From positions 1 through 64,000 of the forward strand of contig CAVZKY010000058.1 of assembly GCA_963775825.1 (NCBI GenBank): a stretch of DNA of 64,000 bases. Reading direction: 5' to 3'. This DNA comes from Bog-532 sp963775825. GTDB lineage: Bacteria > Actinomycetota > Actinomycetes > Streptosporangiales > Streptosporangiaceae. Made by a program: the position numbers and the translations under genes. This document shows positions 17,710 to 26,097 of the stretch, piece by piece. Within the stretch, counting starts at the first letter, position 1. Each line of letters starts with the position of its first letter. The notes under the pieces are model-generated. The model searched no databases. It had not been told where the DNA came from and saw only the letters and a program-made list of their open reading frames with translations.

Positions 17710-19035
17710 ATGGTCGCAGCACTCGTCGTTATCATCGTGCTGCTCGTGATCGCCGGCCTGACTGCGGCCGGTCGTGCCATCCGAGTGGTCCAGCAGTACG
17801 AGAAGGGCATCGTCTACCGATTCGGGCGGGTTATGCCCGAGGTGCGGGGGCCCGGCCTGACGTTCCTGCGCCCGATCGGCGATCGCATGCAGAAGGTCAA
17901 CATGCAGATCGTGGCCATGGCGGTGCCCGCTCAGGAGGGCATCACCAGGGACAACGTCAGCGTGCGGGTGGATGCGGTCGTGTATTTCCGGGTCGTGGAC
18001 CCGATCAAGGCCACGGTGAACGTGCAGGACTACATGTTCGCGATCGCCCAGCAGGCGCAGACGTCGCTGCGGTCCATCATCGGTCAGTCCGAGATGGATC
18101 AGCTGCTCGCTGAGCGTGAGTCGGTCAACCGGGAGCTGCGGCGCATCATCGATGAGCCGACCGAGGGGCCCTGGGGTATCCGGGTCGAGCGCGTCGAGGT
18201 CAAGGACGTCTCACTGCCGGAAGGGATGAAGCGCTCGATGTCCCGGCAGGCCGAGGCCGAGCGGGAGCGGCGCGCGCGGATCATCACGGCGGACGGTGAG
18301 TACCAGGCGTCCAAGCGCCTCGCCGCTGCCGCCAACGTGATGGCCAGGGACCCGGCCGCCCTCCAGCTCCGCCTGTTGCAGACCATGGTTGAGGTGGCCG
18401 GTGAGCGCAACAGCACGCTGATCATGCCGGTCCCGGTCGAGCTGCTCCGGTTCTTCGAGAAGATGGCGCCCGGCCCGCCGCAGCCTGTCGCGCGACCTGA
18501 CGAGCCCGAGGATCTCGGTGACGCCGAGGTCGCCGAGGCCGAGGCGGAGATCTCCATGTCCAACGTGCCGGAGCTCGAAGAGGCGGCGGCCCCGCCGGTC
18601 CCCGAGGTTGCCCCGGTCGCCGACGTCGATCCAGTGCCCGAGATCAGCCCGGTCGCCGACGTGGATCCAGTACCCGAGATCAGCCCGATCGCCGACGTAC
18701 CGCCGATCCCCACCATTCCATCGCCCGCCGAGACGACGCAGGAGCTGCCCGGCGCGCTGAATCTTGAGCCAGCGGACCTGCCCAGCGAGGCGGTCGCGGA
18801 TCCCGAAGGGGCCGGCGGCGCGGATGTGGCAGGCCCGGGCACGCCCGCCGCCGGGCCGAACGGGGCCGGCCGGAACGGTATGGCCGGCCGGGCGGCCATG
18901 CCGCGCAAGCCGAGGGTCACCGGGGATCGCAAGCCGCGGGTGTCGACCCCGCGGAGGCCGAGGCCAGCCAGCCCCAGCAACCCGGAGTCGCCGAGAGTCG
19001 CCAGAGTCTCCGGAGTCTCCGCAGGCCCCGGCTGA
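17710..19035 (+). CDS. Slipin/SPFH (band 7) protein with long Pro-rich tail
   Basis: A 441-residue membrane scaffold protein. It has an N-terminal helix (VVIIVLLVIAGLTAAG), then the band-7 domain with VVQQYEKGIVYRFGRV, ITRDNVSVRVDAVVYFRV and SLPEGMKRSMSRQAEAERERRARII, the classical slipin core. After about residue 260 comes an acidic and proline-rich tail containing two exact VADVDPVPEISP repeats and a third diverged copy, ending in a basic PRKPRV.GDRKPRVSTPRRPRP stretch that may bind nucleic acid or membrane. An AGAGAGG site precedes the ATG. Such proteins organise membrane microdomains and often partner with NfeD proteases, but no NfeD gene is next to it. Confidence 0.88.
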   Translation: MVAALVVIIVLLVIAGLTAAGRAIRVVQQYEKGIVYRFGRVMPEVRGPGLTFLRPIGDRMQKVNMQIVAMAVPAQEGITRDNVSVRVDAVVYFRVVDPIKATVNVQDYMFAIAQQAQTSLRSIIGQSEMDQLLAERESVNRELRRIIDEPTEGPWGIRVERVEVKDVSLPEGMKRSMSRQAEAERERRARIITADGEYQASKRLAAAANVMARDPAALQLRLLQTMVEVAGERNSTLIMPVPVELLRFFEKMAPGPPQPVARPDEPEDLGDAEVAEAEAEISMSNVPELEEAAAPPVPEVAPVADVDPVPEISPVADVDPVPEISPIADVPPIPTIPSPAETTQELPGALNLEPADLPSEAVADPEGAGGADVAGPGTPAAGPNGAGRNGMAGRAAMPRKPRVTGDRKPRVSTPRRPRPASPSNPESPRVARVSGVSAGPG

Positions 19036-19110
19036 GCCGTAGCAGGCTGAACCGTAGCTCCGGCGGGGCAGCTGGCGCCGGGCTGCGGCCCAGCCGCTAA
19101 GGTCATCCCC

Positions 19111-19266
19111 ATGCAGAAGTGGGAGTACGCGACCGTGCCGCTGCTGGTGCACGCTACCAAGCAGATCCTGGACAACTGGGGTGATGACGGCTGGGAGCTC
19201 GTGGCGCTGGTCCCCGGGCCGAACCCTGAGCAGCTGGTGGCCTACATGAAGCGGCCCAAACCGTGA
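19111..19266 (+). CDS. Small DUF4177-type protein
   Basis: A 51-residue protein starting MQKWEYATVPLLV and containing WGDDGWELVALVPG, which is the characteristic pattern of the DUF4177 family (KWEY...GWEL). It lies between the slipin gene and a RidA gene, a position kept in many actinobacteria. A perfect 19-base inverted repeat brackets the gene (19004-19022 and 19278-19296). Function is unknown. Confidence 0.75.
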   Translation: MQKWEYATVPLLVHATKQILDNWGDDGWELVALVPGPNPEQLVAYMKRPKP

Positions 19267-19306
19267 GGGCTAGCTCCGCGGAGACTCCGGAGACTCCGGG
19301 TCTGCG

Positions 19307-19795
19307 GTGAGCACGCCCGAGGAGCGTCTTTCCAGGCTGGGCCTGAGCCTGCCGCCGGTGGCCACGCCCGCCGGCTCGTACGTGCCGGCCCTGCGCAGCG
19401 GTTCGCTCGTGTACACCGCCGGGCAGTTGCCGCTGGCTGATGGCAAGCTTCTGGCCATGGGCAAGGTCGGTGAAGGCGTGACGGCTGAGCAGGCCGCCGC
19501 GCTGGCCCGGACGTGCGCGCTCAATGCCCTGGCCGCGGCTGCGGCGGTAGCGGGCGGCCTGTCCGCCATCACGCGCATCGTCAAGGTCACCGGCTTTGTC
19601 GCCAGTGCGCCCGGCTTCACTGCGCAGCCTCAGGTGCTGAACGGGGCGAGTGACCTGCTGGCCGAAATCTTCGGGGCGGCGGGCCAGCATGCCCGCAGCG
19701 CGGTCGGGGTGGCGGTCCTCCCGATGGATGCTCCGGTCGAGGTCGAACTGATCGTGGAGGTCGGCGGCGAGCCATCCGAGGGGACGGCGGGCTGA
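19307..19795 (+). CDS. RidA-family (YjgF/YER057c/UK114) protein
   Basis: A 162-residue member starting at GTG 19307 (STPEERLSRLGL). The RidA core shows SLVYTAGQLPLADGKL, ALNALAAAAAVAGGLSAITRIVKVTGFV and VAVLPMDAPVEVELIVEV. The usual catalytic Arg position (R.A..V in true RidA) reads HARSAVGVAVLP here, so Arg is kept. RidA deaminates reactive enamine/imine intermediates. It is a longer, actinobacterial subtype commonly found upstream of the NUDIX and MBL genes seen next; its stop overlaps the start region of the NUDIX gene. Confidence 0.88.
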   Translation: MSTPEERLSRLGLSLPPVATPAGSYVPALRSGSLVYTAGQLPLADGKLLAMGKVGEGVTAEQAAALARTCALNALAAAAAVAGGLSAITRIVKVTGFVASAPGFTAQPQVLNGASDLLAEIFGAAGQHARSAVGVAVLPMDAPVEVELIVEVGGEPSEGTAG

Positions 19796-19854
19796 ACCGG
19801 CTGCGCATCTCGGGCCGGATCGCCGACCGGGCCCGGGACATCCTGGCGGGCCGG

Positions 19855-20717
19855 TTGACCCCGGCGGCACCGCGTGACGCCGCCACTGTCATGCTGGTCC
19901 GTCCCGTTCCCGGCCGGCGGCTGCCGGGCCGGTCTCCGGCACCGAGGTCTTCATGCTCCGGCGCCAGCGCTCGATGGCTTTCGCGCCCGGCGCTTACGTC
20001 TTCCCGGGTGGCAGTGTCGACGACAGTGACGCGGACGGCGGCCACGGCTGGGCCGGCCCGCCCGCCGGTCAGTTCGCCTCCGCCGTCGGCCTGCCGGCTG
20101 CGGGGGCCGAGGCGCTGATCCGGGCCGCGGTCCGGGAGACCTTCGAGGAATGTGGGGTGCTGCTGGCCGGGCGGTCCGCGGAAGCAGCCCTCGCTGATAC
20201 CTCTGGCGAGGACTGGGAGGCGGACCGGCAGGCCCTCGCGGGCAAGTCGATCTCGCTCGCGGAACTCCTCGTCCGCCGCGGCCTGATGCTGCGCAGTGAC
20301 CTGCTGACGCCCTGGTCACGATGGATCACCCCGGAGGCGGAGCCACGGCGGTACGACACCAGGTTCTTCGTGGCCCGGCTGCCGGACGGCCAGCGCGCGC
20401 TGGGCGGCACCGGAGAGTCCGACGAGGCGGCCTGGCTACGGCCGGATGCAGCGCTGGCCGCGGCCGAGGCTGGCGATCTCGTACTGCTCCCACCCACCGC
20501 GGTCACCCTCCAGGAGCTCGCGGCCCATCCCGAAGTGGCCGCCATGGTCGGGACGCGGCGGCAGATCGTGCTGCGGCAGCCCGTGATCACGTTCACCGAC
20601 GGACAGGCGTGGCTGGTCATCCCGGACGCCGGCACCCCGGCCAGCCCCCTGGTCCGGCCGCCCGGGCCCGGAGAAGAAGGCACCGCCGAAGATCAGGGAG
20701 CCAGCGATGACCGTTGA
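19855..20717 (+). CDS. NUDIX hydrolase (frame-broken near 19920)
   Basis: The likely start is TTG at 19855 (LTPAAPRDAATVMLVRPV). The frame shifts in the GC-rich stretch at about 19915-19940 and continues with GTEVFMLRRQRSMAFAPGAYVFPGG. The NUDIX box is slightly unusual and split by a spacer: FPGGSVDDSDA, then EALIRAAVRETFEECGVLL with the RE.xxEE.G core that binds metal. The C-terminal part contains TPWSRWITPEAEPRRYDTRFFVA, typical of the large NUDT19/CoA-type subfamily, so an acyl-CoA or related substrate is possible. It overlaps the following MBL gene by 11 bases. Confidence 0.8.
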
Positions 20718-21624
20718 CGGGTCCGGGACCTCCCTCGCGACGTGTGTGCTTGCGCCCAATCCATCCCCGATGACCCTGGAGGGGACCAATACCTGGCTGA
20801 TCGCCGCCTCCGGGTCCCCGTCCGCTCTGGTTGTGGACCCCGGGCCCGAGGACGAGGGGCACCTTCGCCGGGTCGTGGAGCGGGCTGCGGAGACCGGGCG
20901 GAGGATCGCGCACATCCTGCTGACGCACGGGCACAGCGATCATTCGGCGGGGGCACGGCGGCTGGCCGCCCTCACCGGTGCGCCGGTCCGCGCAGCCGAT
21001 CCGGCCCACCGGCTGGGCAGCGAGGGCCTGATGGACGGCAACGTGGTCGCGGCGGCCGGCTGCGAGCTGCATGTCATTGGCACCCCGGGCCACTCCGCGG
21101 ATTCCCTCAGCCTGCTGCTTTCGCAGGATGCTGCCCTGCTGACCGGGGACACCGTGCTAGGGCGCGGCACCACCGTCATCGCCGACGGCGGTTCCCTGGC
21201 TGACTACCTTCGCTCCCTTGAGGCCATGAAGGCGCTGGCCGACACGGCGTCGGTACGTGTTCTGCTGCCCGGTCACGGCCCGGTGGTCTCCGATCCGGGC
21301 TCGACGCTCGCCTACTACATCGAGCACCGGGCCGAGCGGCTGGCGGAGGTCCGGGCCGCCCTCGCCGCGGGCGACACGACGGCCCAGCAGATCGTGGCCC
21401 GCGTCTACCAGGACGTCGACCCCGCCGTGCGCCGGTTTGCGGAGCTGTCCGTGCAGGCGCAGCTGGACTACCTGGCGGCCGCCGGGTTACAGCCCGGCCC
21501 GGTCGACCATACCCCCGCCGTCAGCGGGCGCGCTTGCGCAGGCGCTCGCTGTCGACGATCAGCACCGAACGTGCCGAAATTTGCAGCCAGCCACGCGCGG
21601 CAAAGTCCGCGAGTGCCTTGTTGA
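20707..21624 (+). CDS. MBL-fold metallohydrolase
   Basis: A metallo-beta-lactamase-fold enzyme whose main motif THGHSDHSAGARRL is at about residue 78, followed by HVIGTPGHSADSL, LLTGDTVLG and VLLPGHGPVV, supplying the two-metal site. A winged-helix-like C-terminal region (YIEHRAERLAEVRAALA...LSVQAQLDYLAAAGL) resembles the LACTB2/RNase-like subgroup. From about residue 270 the sequence is Cys/Arg/Ser-rich and runs antisense into crp by 104 bases, so the true stop was probably near 21520 and a base change has removed it. Confidence 0.85.
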   Translation: MTVDGSGTSLATCVLAPNPSPMTLEGTNTWLIAASGSPSALVVDPGPEDEGHLRRVVERAAETGRRIAHILLTHGHSDHSAGARRLAALTGAPVRAADPAHRLGSEGLMDGNVVAAAGCELHVIGTPGHSADSLSLLLSQDAALLTGDTVLGRGTTVIADGGSLADYLRSLEAMKALADTASVRVLLPGHGPVVSDPGSTLAYYIEHRAERLAEVRAALAAGDTTAQQIVARVYQDVDPAVRRFAELSVQAQLDYLAAAGLQPGPVDHTPAVSGRACAGARCRRSAPNVPKFAASHARQSPRVPC

Positions 21625-22204
21625 CCGTCTCCCGCGAGGCCCCTACCAGCTGCGCGAGCTCTTCCTGGGTCAGGTCGTGGTGGACCTGAAGGCCTTCGTC
21701 CGTCTGCTGGCCGAATCGTTCCGCCAGGTCGAGCAGCGCCTTTGCGACCCGGCCGGGAACGTCGGTGAAGACTAGGTCGGCCGTTACGTCGTTGGCGCGG
21801 CGCAGTCGCTGCACCAGGGCGCGCAGCATGTGCAGCGAGATCTCCGGCCGCTTGCGCAGCAGGGGCAGCAGCGAATCGTGCGGCAGCACGGCCAGCGTCG
21901 CGTCGGTCACCGCACTGGCGCTCGACGTGCGCGGTATGGGATCGAACAGCGAGAGCTCGCCGAACATCTCACCTGGCCCGATCACGCTGAGCAGATTCTC
22001 GCGCCCGTCACCTGCGGCACGGGTCAGCTTCATCTTGCCGTCGAGCACGACGTACAGACTGTCGCCGCCATCACCCTCGTCGAACAACCGTTCGCCGCGA
22101 TGCAGCTTGATCTGGCTCATAGTTTGCCGAAGTTCGCGCGCGCCGTCTTCGTCGAGCGCTTCGAACAGCGGCGCTCGCCTGAGCACCTCTCCGGCGTTCT
22201 CCAC
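21521..22204 (-). CDS. crp: Crp/Fnr-type cAMP-responsive regulator
   Basis: A 227-residue regulator starting at GTG 22204 with a GAGGAGGG site upstream. The cNMP-binding domain contains LFDEGDGGDSLYVVLDGKMKL, GEMFGELSLFD and the phosphate-cassette Arg in PRTSSASAV. A long dimer helix follows, then a helix-turn-helix (TQEELAQLVGASRETVNKAL). The protein matches actinobacterial Crp (Rv3676, GlxR, SCO3571) in length and in its place beside the MBL and NUDIX genes. No TGTGA-N6-TCACA site is seen in the divergent promoter region. Confidence 0.92.
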   Translation of the reverse strand: MENAGEVLRRAPLFEALDEDGARELRQTMSQIKLHRGERLFDEGDGGDSLYVVLDGKMKLTRAAGDGRENLLSVIGPGEMFGELSLFDPIPRTSSASAVTDATLAVLPHDSLLPLLRKRPEISLHMLRALVQRLRRANDVTADLVFTDVPGRVAKALLDLAERFGQQTDEGLQVHHDLTQEELAQLVGASRETVNKALADFAARGWLQISARSVLIVDSERLRKRAR

Positions 22205-22363
22205 CGGTCCCTCCTCGCTTACCTTGTGCCCTCTTAAGTGTGGACCATACGCAGACCGAATGTGTGTGCGGGACCACTGTCGCTTGGGCGACGATGTTCA
22301 GGGTGCACCACCGAAAGCAAATTTTGCTACTTTCAGCCATCAATCGATTACAGTGAGTGTCTC

Positions 22364-23660
22364 ATGAGTGAATGTCGGGGGAAGCTCGATCGATTCCGGG
22401 GGACGGGATGGCTGACGGGCTGTGGGGTTACTTCAGCGCGCGCACGGACCGCATGGGCGATAGCCGGATGCGGTCTGCTGGCGGCGGCCGGGCTGGCCGC
22501 CGCGCCGCCGCGCGTGGAACTGGCCAGCAATCCGGCGCCGTCCGCGGGCCAGGTCCAGGCCGCGCAGGACAAGGTGAACCAGCGCGCCGCCGCGCTCGGG
22601 CAGCAGGAGGAACGGCTCGCTGCCGCCCACGCCGAGCTGACCGACCTTGAGACCCAGGCTGAGATCCTCACGGAGAACTACGACAAGACGGTCGTCGAGG
22701 AGCAGCAGGCGGCGATGGCCTACGGTACTGCGGTGAAAAAGCTCGCTGGCGCGCAAAGCGCGGAAGAGAGCAGCCAGCGTGAGGTCGCGAATCTGGCCGC
22801 CATCGAGTACGAGACCCAGGGCGGCTTCGATCCCATGGCGGCGATGCTGGGCGATGCACACGGCGTGCAGGCCTACCTGAACCAGGTCGGCCTGGGGCAG
22901 GAATTCGCCATCCGAAGTACCGACATCCTGGCCAGCAACGCTGCTGACAGCGTGGTCGCCGGGGTTTTCCGCTCCGAGGCGAGCGCCGCGCTCAAGGCCA
23001 GGAAGGCGGATGTGCGGCACGCCGCCACGCTCAAGACCGCCATCGAGGCGGCGGTAACCCGGCAACTCGCGGCGGTCAAGGCCACCAAGTCCGAGACCAG
23101 CCAGCTGTCCAGCCTGCTGCAGAGCGCTAAGCTCACGGAGCAGTCGCTCGCGTCCCAGCGCGAGGCGGTCCTGGCTGCGCAGGCAGCTGCCGCCGCTGTG
23201 GCGGCCGAGACGGCGCGCAGCCGGGCAGAACACTGCACCCGCGGCCACCTCTCCGGGACCGGCCATCTCGTTCCCTGACTCCCCAGCCAGCTCGCAGCAG
23301 GGCAACATCGCTGCGGACTGGGCGCTCAGCCAGATCGGCAAGCCCTACCAGTGGGGCGGAGCCGGGCCTTACACCTACGACTGCTCAGGCCTCACGATGG
23401 TCGCTTGGGCGCAGGCGGGCGTCTTCCTGCTGCACTACACCGGTTACCAGTGGGAGGACGGCGTGCACGTGCCGCTGGACGATCTGCAGCGCGGTGACCT
23501 GCTTTTCTATGCGACGGATAATTCCGACCCGGGGACCATTCATCACGTCGGCATCTACATCGGCGGCGGTGACATGGTCGACGCCCCGTACACCGGGGTC
23601 GACGTCCGGATCGACAGCATCTACCAGCCGAGCGTGCCCATCGGTGCCGTCCGGCCTTAG
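22364..23660 (+). CDS. Secreted NlpC/P60 peptidoglycan endopeptidase, RipA-like (frame-broken)
   Basis: The ATG at 22364 begins a signal peptide (TAWAIAGCGLLAAAGLAAAP). A long coiled-coil region follows (about residues 55-130 and 200-285), like the autoinhibitory coil of RipA-type hydrolases. The frame changes near 23230-23260; the C-terminal NlpC/P60 domain reads GKPYQWGGAGPYTYDCSGL (catalytic Cys) and HHVGIYIGGGDMVDAP (catalytic His), ending at 23660. The enzyme would cut D-Glu-mDAP bonds of stem peptides during cell separation. It is divergent from crp; the 160-base gap is AT-richer than the genes. Confidence 0.85.
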
Positions 23661-23703
23661 CGGCCTGGGAGAGCCCCAAATCACCCTTTCTTCAGGGCTC
23701 TCC

Positions 23704-24192
23704 TTAGAAGCCGGCGTCCTCGGCCCGTTTGCGGGAGGCCTCGATCTCCGTCTCCGCCGCCGCCCGGTCAGCCCACGCCGCCCCCTCGACCGACTTGCCG
23801 GGCTCCAGGTCCTTGTACACCTCGAAGAAGTGCTGGATCTCCAGCTTGTCGAATTCCGAGACGTGGTAGATGTCGCGCAGGTGCTCCCACCGGGGATCAC
23901 TCGCCGGCACGCAGAGCACCTTGTCGTCACCGCCCTTTTCGTCCCGCATCCGGAACATCCCGATAGCCCGGCAACCGATCACGCAGCCCGGGAAGGTCGG
24001 CTCGTCCAGGATGACCAGCGCGTCGAGCGGGTCGCCGTCGTCGCCCAGGGTGCCCTCGATGAACCCATAGTCAGAGGGGTACCTGGTGGAGGTGAACAGC
24101 ATCCGGTCGAGCCGGATCCGCCCGGTGGCGTGGTCCATCTCGTACTTGTTCCGCTGGCCCTTCGGGATTTCGATGATCACTTCGAACTCCAC
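23704..24192 (-). CDS. ppa: Inorganic pyrophosphatase, family I
   Basis: Hydrolyses pyrophosphate to drive biosynthetic reactions in the cytosol. The GTG at 24192 gives EFEVIIEIPKGQRNKYEMD, the conserved N-terminus. The active-site signature is present as GDDGDPLDALV, and KVLCVPASDPR and HFFEVYKDLEPGK complete the fold. The length of about 162 residues is typical. It is convergent with the NlpC/P60 gene and divergent from dacB, an arrangement also seen in mycobacteria (Rv3627-Rv3628). Confidence 0.95.
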   Translation of the reverse strand: MEFEVIIEIPKGQRNKYEMDHATGRIRLDRMLFTSTRYPSDYGFIEGTLGDDGDPLDALVILDEPTFPGCVIGCRAIGMFRMRDEKGGDDKVLCVPASDPRWEHLRDIYHVSEFDKLEIQHFFEVYKDLEPGKSVEGAAWADRAAAETEIEASRKRAEDAGF

Positions 24193-24330
24193 GATGCTGC
24201 CCTCACACCTCGCGCGGTAGATGGTTGACTCGATTGTCCCCGATGCCGCCGCACAATAGGACACCGGCCTTCTGTTCTTACAATCGGGCGTCTGGTTCTA
24301 CCATCCTGCATCCGGAAAGGTGGCTGGGTT

Positions 24331-25756
24331 GTGCTGCGCAGCACACGGGGAGTGGCCTTGATCACGCTGGCCATGCTCAACGTGTTTACCCTCGCCGCTG
24401 GGGTCGTCCTTGCGCGCATGCTGCCGCCACGGCTGGCACTGCTCAAGCCGGTCCGGGTCGCCGACCGGCCCGAGGTGCGGGCCGACCCGGTGCTGGGCAG
24501 CGTCGGCGGAGGCCCGATGCCCACCAGCTCGGGGCTGAACAGGTCGCTGACCGGCACCTTGTCCTCCGCGGCGCTGGGATCCGGGGTGGCGGCCGTGGTG
24601 GCGGACGCCGCAGGGAACGTGGTTTACACCCGCAACGGCAGTGAGCTGGCCACGCCGGCGTCTACCGAGAAGATCGCCACCGCGATCGCGGCTCTCGACG
24701 TCCTCGGCCCCGGCGCCCGAATCAGCACCCGGGTGGTCAGCGGCCCGGGAGACCGCATCGTGCTGGTCGGCGGCGGGGACCCAACGCTCACGGCCGGCTC
24801 CGCCGGCGTCGGACTATCCGCAGCCCGCAACGCTGAAAGACCTGGCCGCCCGGACCGCCAGCGCGCTCAAGGCCGAGCACCGGAGCCAGGTCGACCTCGA
24901 CTACGACACCTCGCTGTATACCGGGTCAGGGATGGCCCCTGGCTGGCCGCAGTCGTACGTGACCAGCGGCGACGTCACCCAGATCACCTCGCTTGAGGTG
25001 GACCAGGGGCGGCTGACCAGCGGCGGTGCACCGGAGGACGCGGACGACCCGGTGAACTTCCGGCCCCGGTCCACTGATCCCGTGGGCGTGGCCGTCTCCG
25101 CGTTCCGGGGCTATCTGGCCAGCGACGGCATCAGCGTGACGGGCACTCCCTCGGCGACGGCTGTCCCGGCCCGGTCCGCGGACCTCGCCTCAGTCAGCTC
25201 GCCCCCGCTGTCGGCCATGGTGCAGTGGATGATGCTGGAGAGTAACAACGTGATCGCGGAAAACCTGGCCCGGCACGTCGCCATCGAGATGGGAGACCCG
25301 GCGTCCTTCGCCGGCGCGGCCGCGGCCGAGACCGCTGTCCTGCGGCGCCTGGGAGCCGGAACCGGGGTGCAGCTGGTCGACGGGAGCGGCCTGTCGCCGA
25401 AGGACAAGATCGCTCCTGACACCCTCATCCGGCTGCTGGGCATCGCCGCCTCGCCGGAGCACGCCACCCTCCGTGCGGCGATCACCGGGCTGCCCGTGGC
25501 CGGATTCTCGGGCACCCTGTCCGCCGGCCAGAGTGTCTTCGGCTCGATCGGCGGCCCGGCGCGCGGCGTAGTCCGGGCCAAAACCGGGAACCTTTCCACG
25601 GTGGCCGCTCTGGCCGGCTTCGCCTACGACGCCGACGGCCGCCTGCTCGCCTTCGTGTTCAACGCGGCCAATATCCCCAGCGCTGCTGACCTACAGACAG
25701 CCGCCGACACCCTCAACGATGCCGCGGCCGTGATCGCCTCCTGCGGCTGCCACTAA
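24331..25756 (+). CDS. dacB: D-Ala-D-Ala carboxypeptidase, PBP4/DacB type (frame-broken near 24810)
   Basis: A peptidase S13 enzyme that trims or cleaves cell-wall peptides outside the membrane. GTG 24331 follows GGAAAGG. One N-terminal helix (ALITLAMLNVFTLAAGVVL) anchors it. The first frame contains the active Ser in TPASTEKIATAI (SxxK) and VGGGDPTLTAG. Near 24810 the frame shifts, and the second frame continues with YPQPATLKDLAAR, ESNNVIAENLARH (SxN) and KTGNLSTVAALAG (KTG), ending at 25756. All three catalytic motifs are thus present across the break. Confidence 0.9.
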
Positions 25757-26010
25757 CCGGCCCAGCGACCCCGGGCCGAAGGCTCGGGCGAGCGGCCGGT
25801 GCTATCGGCGCTGTACCACCGCGGGCTACGGCGAGGCGCCCGAGACCGGCCTAACGAGCCCGGGGCCGAAGGCTCGGGTGAGCGGCCGGTGCTATCGGCG
25901 AGCACCACAGCAGGACCTACGGCGAGGCGGTCGCTACCGGCCTAACGATCCCGGGCCGAAGGCTCGGGTGAGCGGCCGGTGTGTCGGCGAAGTACCACCG
26001 CGGGGCGCGA
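25757..26010. repeat. Tandem array, about 2.8 copies of a 90-bp hairpin repeat
   Basis: Units begin at 25757, 25846 and 25937 (spacing 89 and 91 bases). Each contains CCGGGCCGAAGGCTCGGG, which folds into a 7-bp stem with a GAA loop, then GAGCGGCCGGTG and a TACGGCGAGGCG block; the third unit is cut short and merges into a GGGGTCCGGGG run. It begins immediately after the dacB stop. Pieces of the same unit (CACCACAGC..CCTACGG) recur behind clpC at about 48766. Confidence 0.85.
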
Positions 26011-26097
26011 AGCGCAGCGGGGGGTCCGGGGGGTCGCCCCCCGGGTAAATACTGCACCGGGCTCCGACCACGGCGCGCCACAACGTACGGTGGAGGG

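Noticed and set aside
22205..22363. c-di-AMP (ydaO-type) riboswitch before the NlpC/P60 genes
   Set aside because: Such riboswitches often precede actinobacterial NlpC genes, but neither this leader nor 42233-42426 shows the conserved segments.
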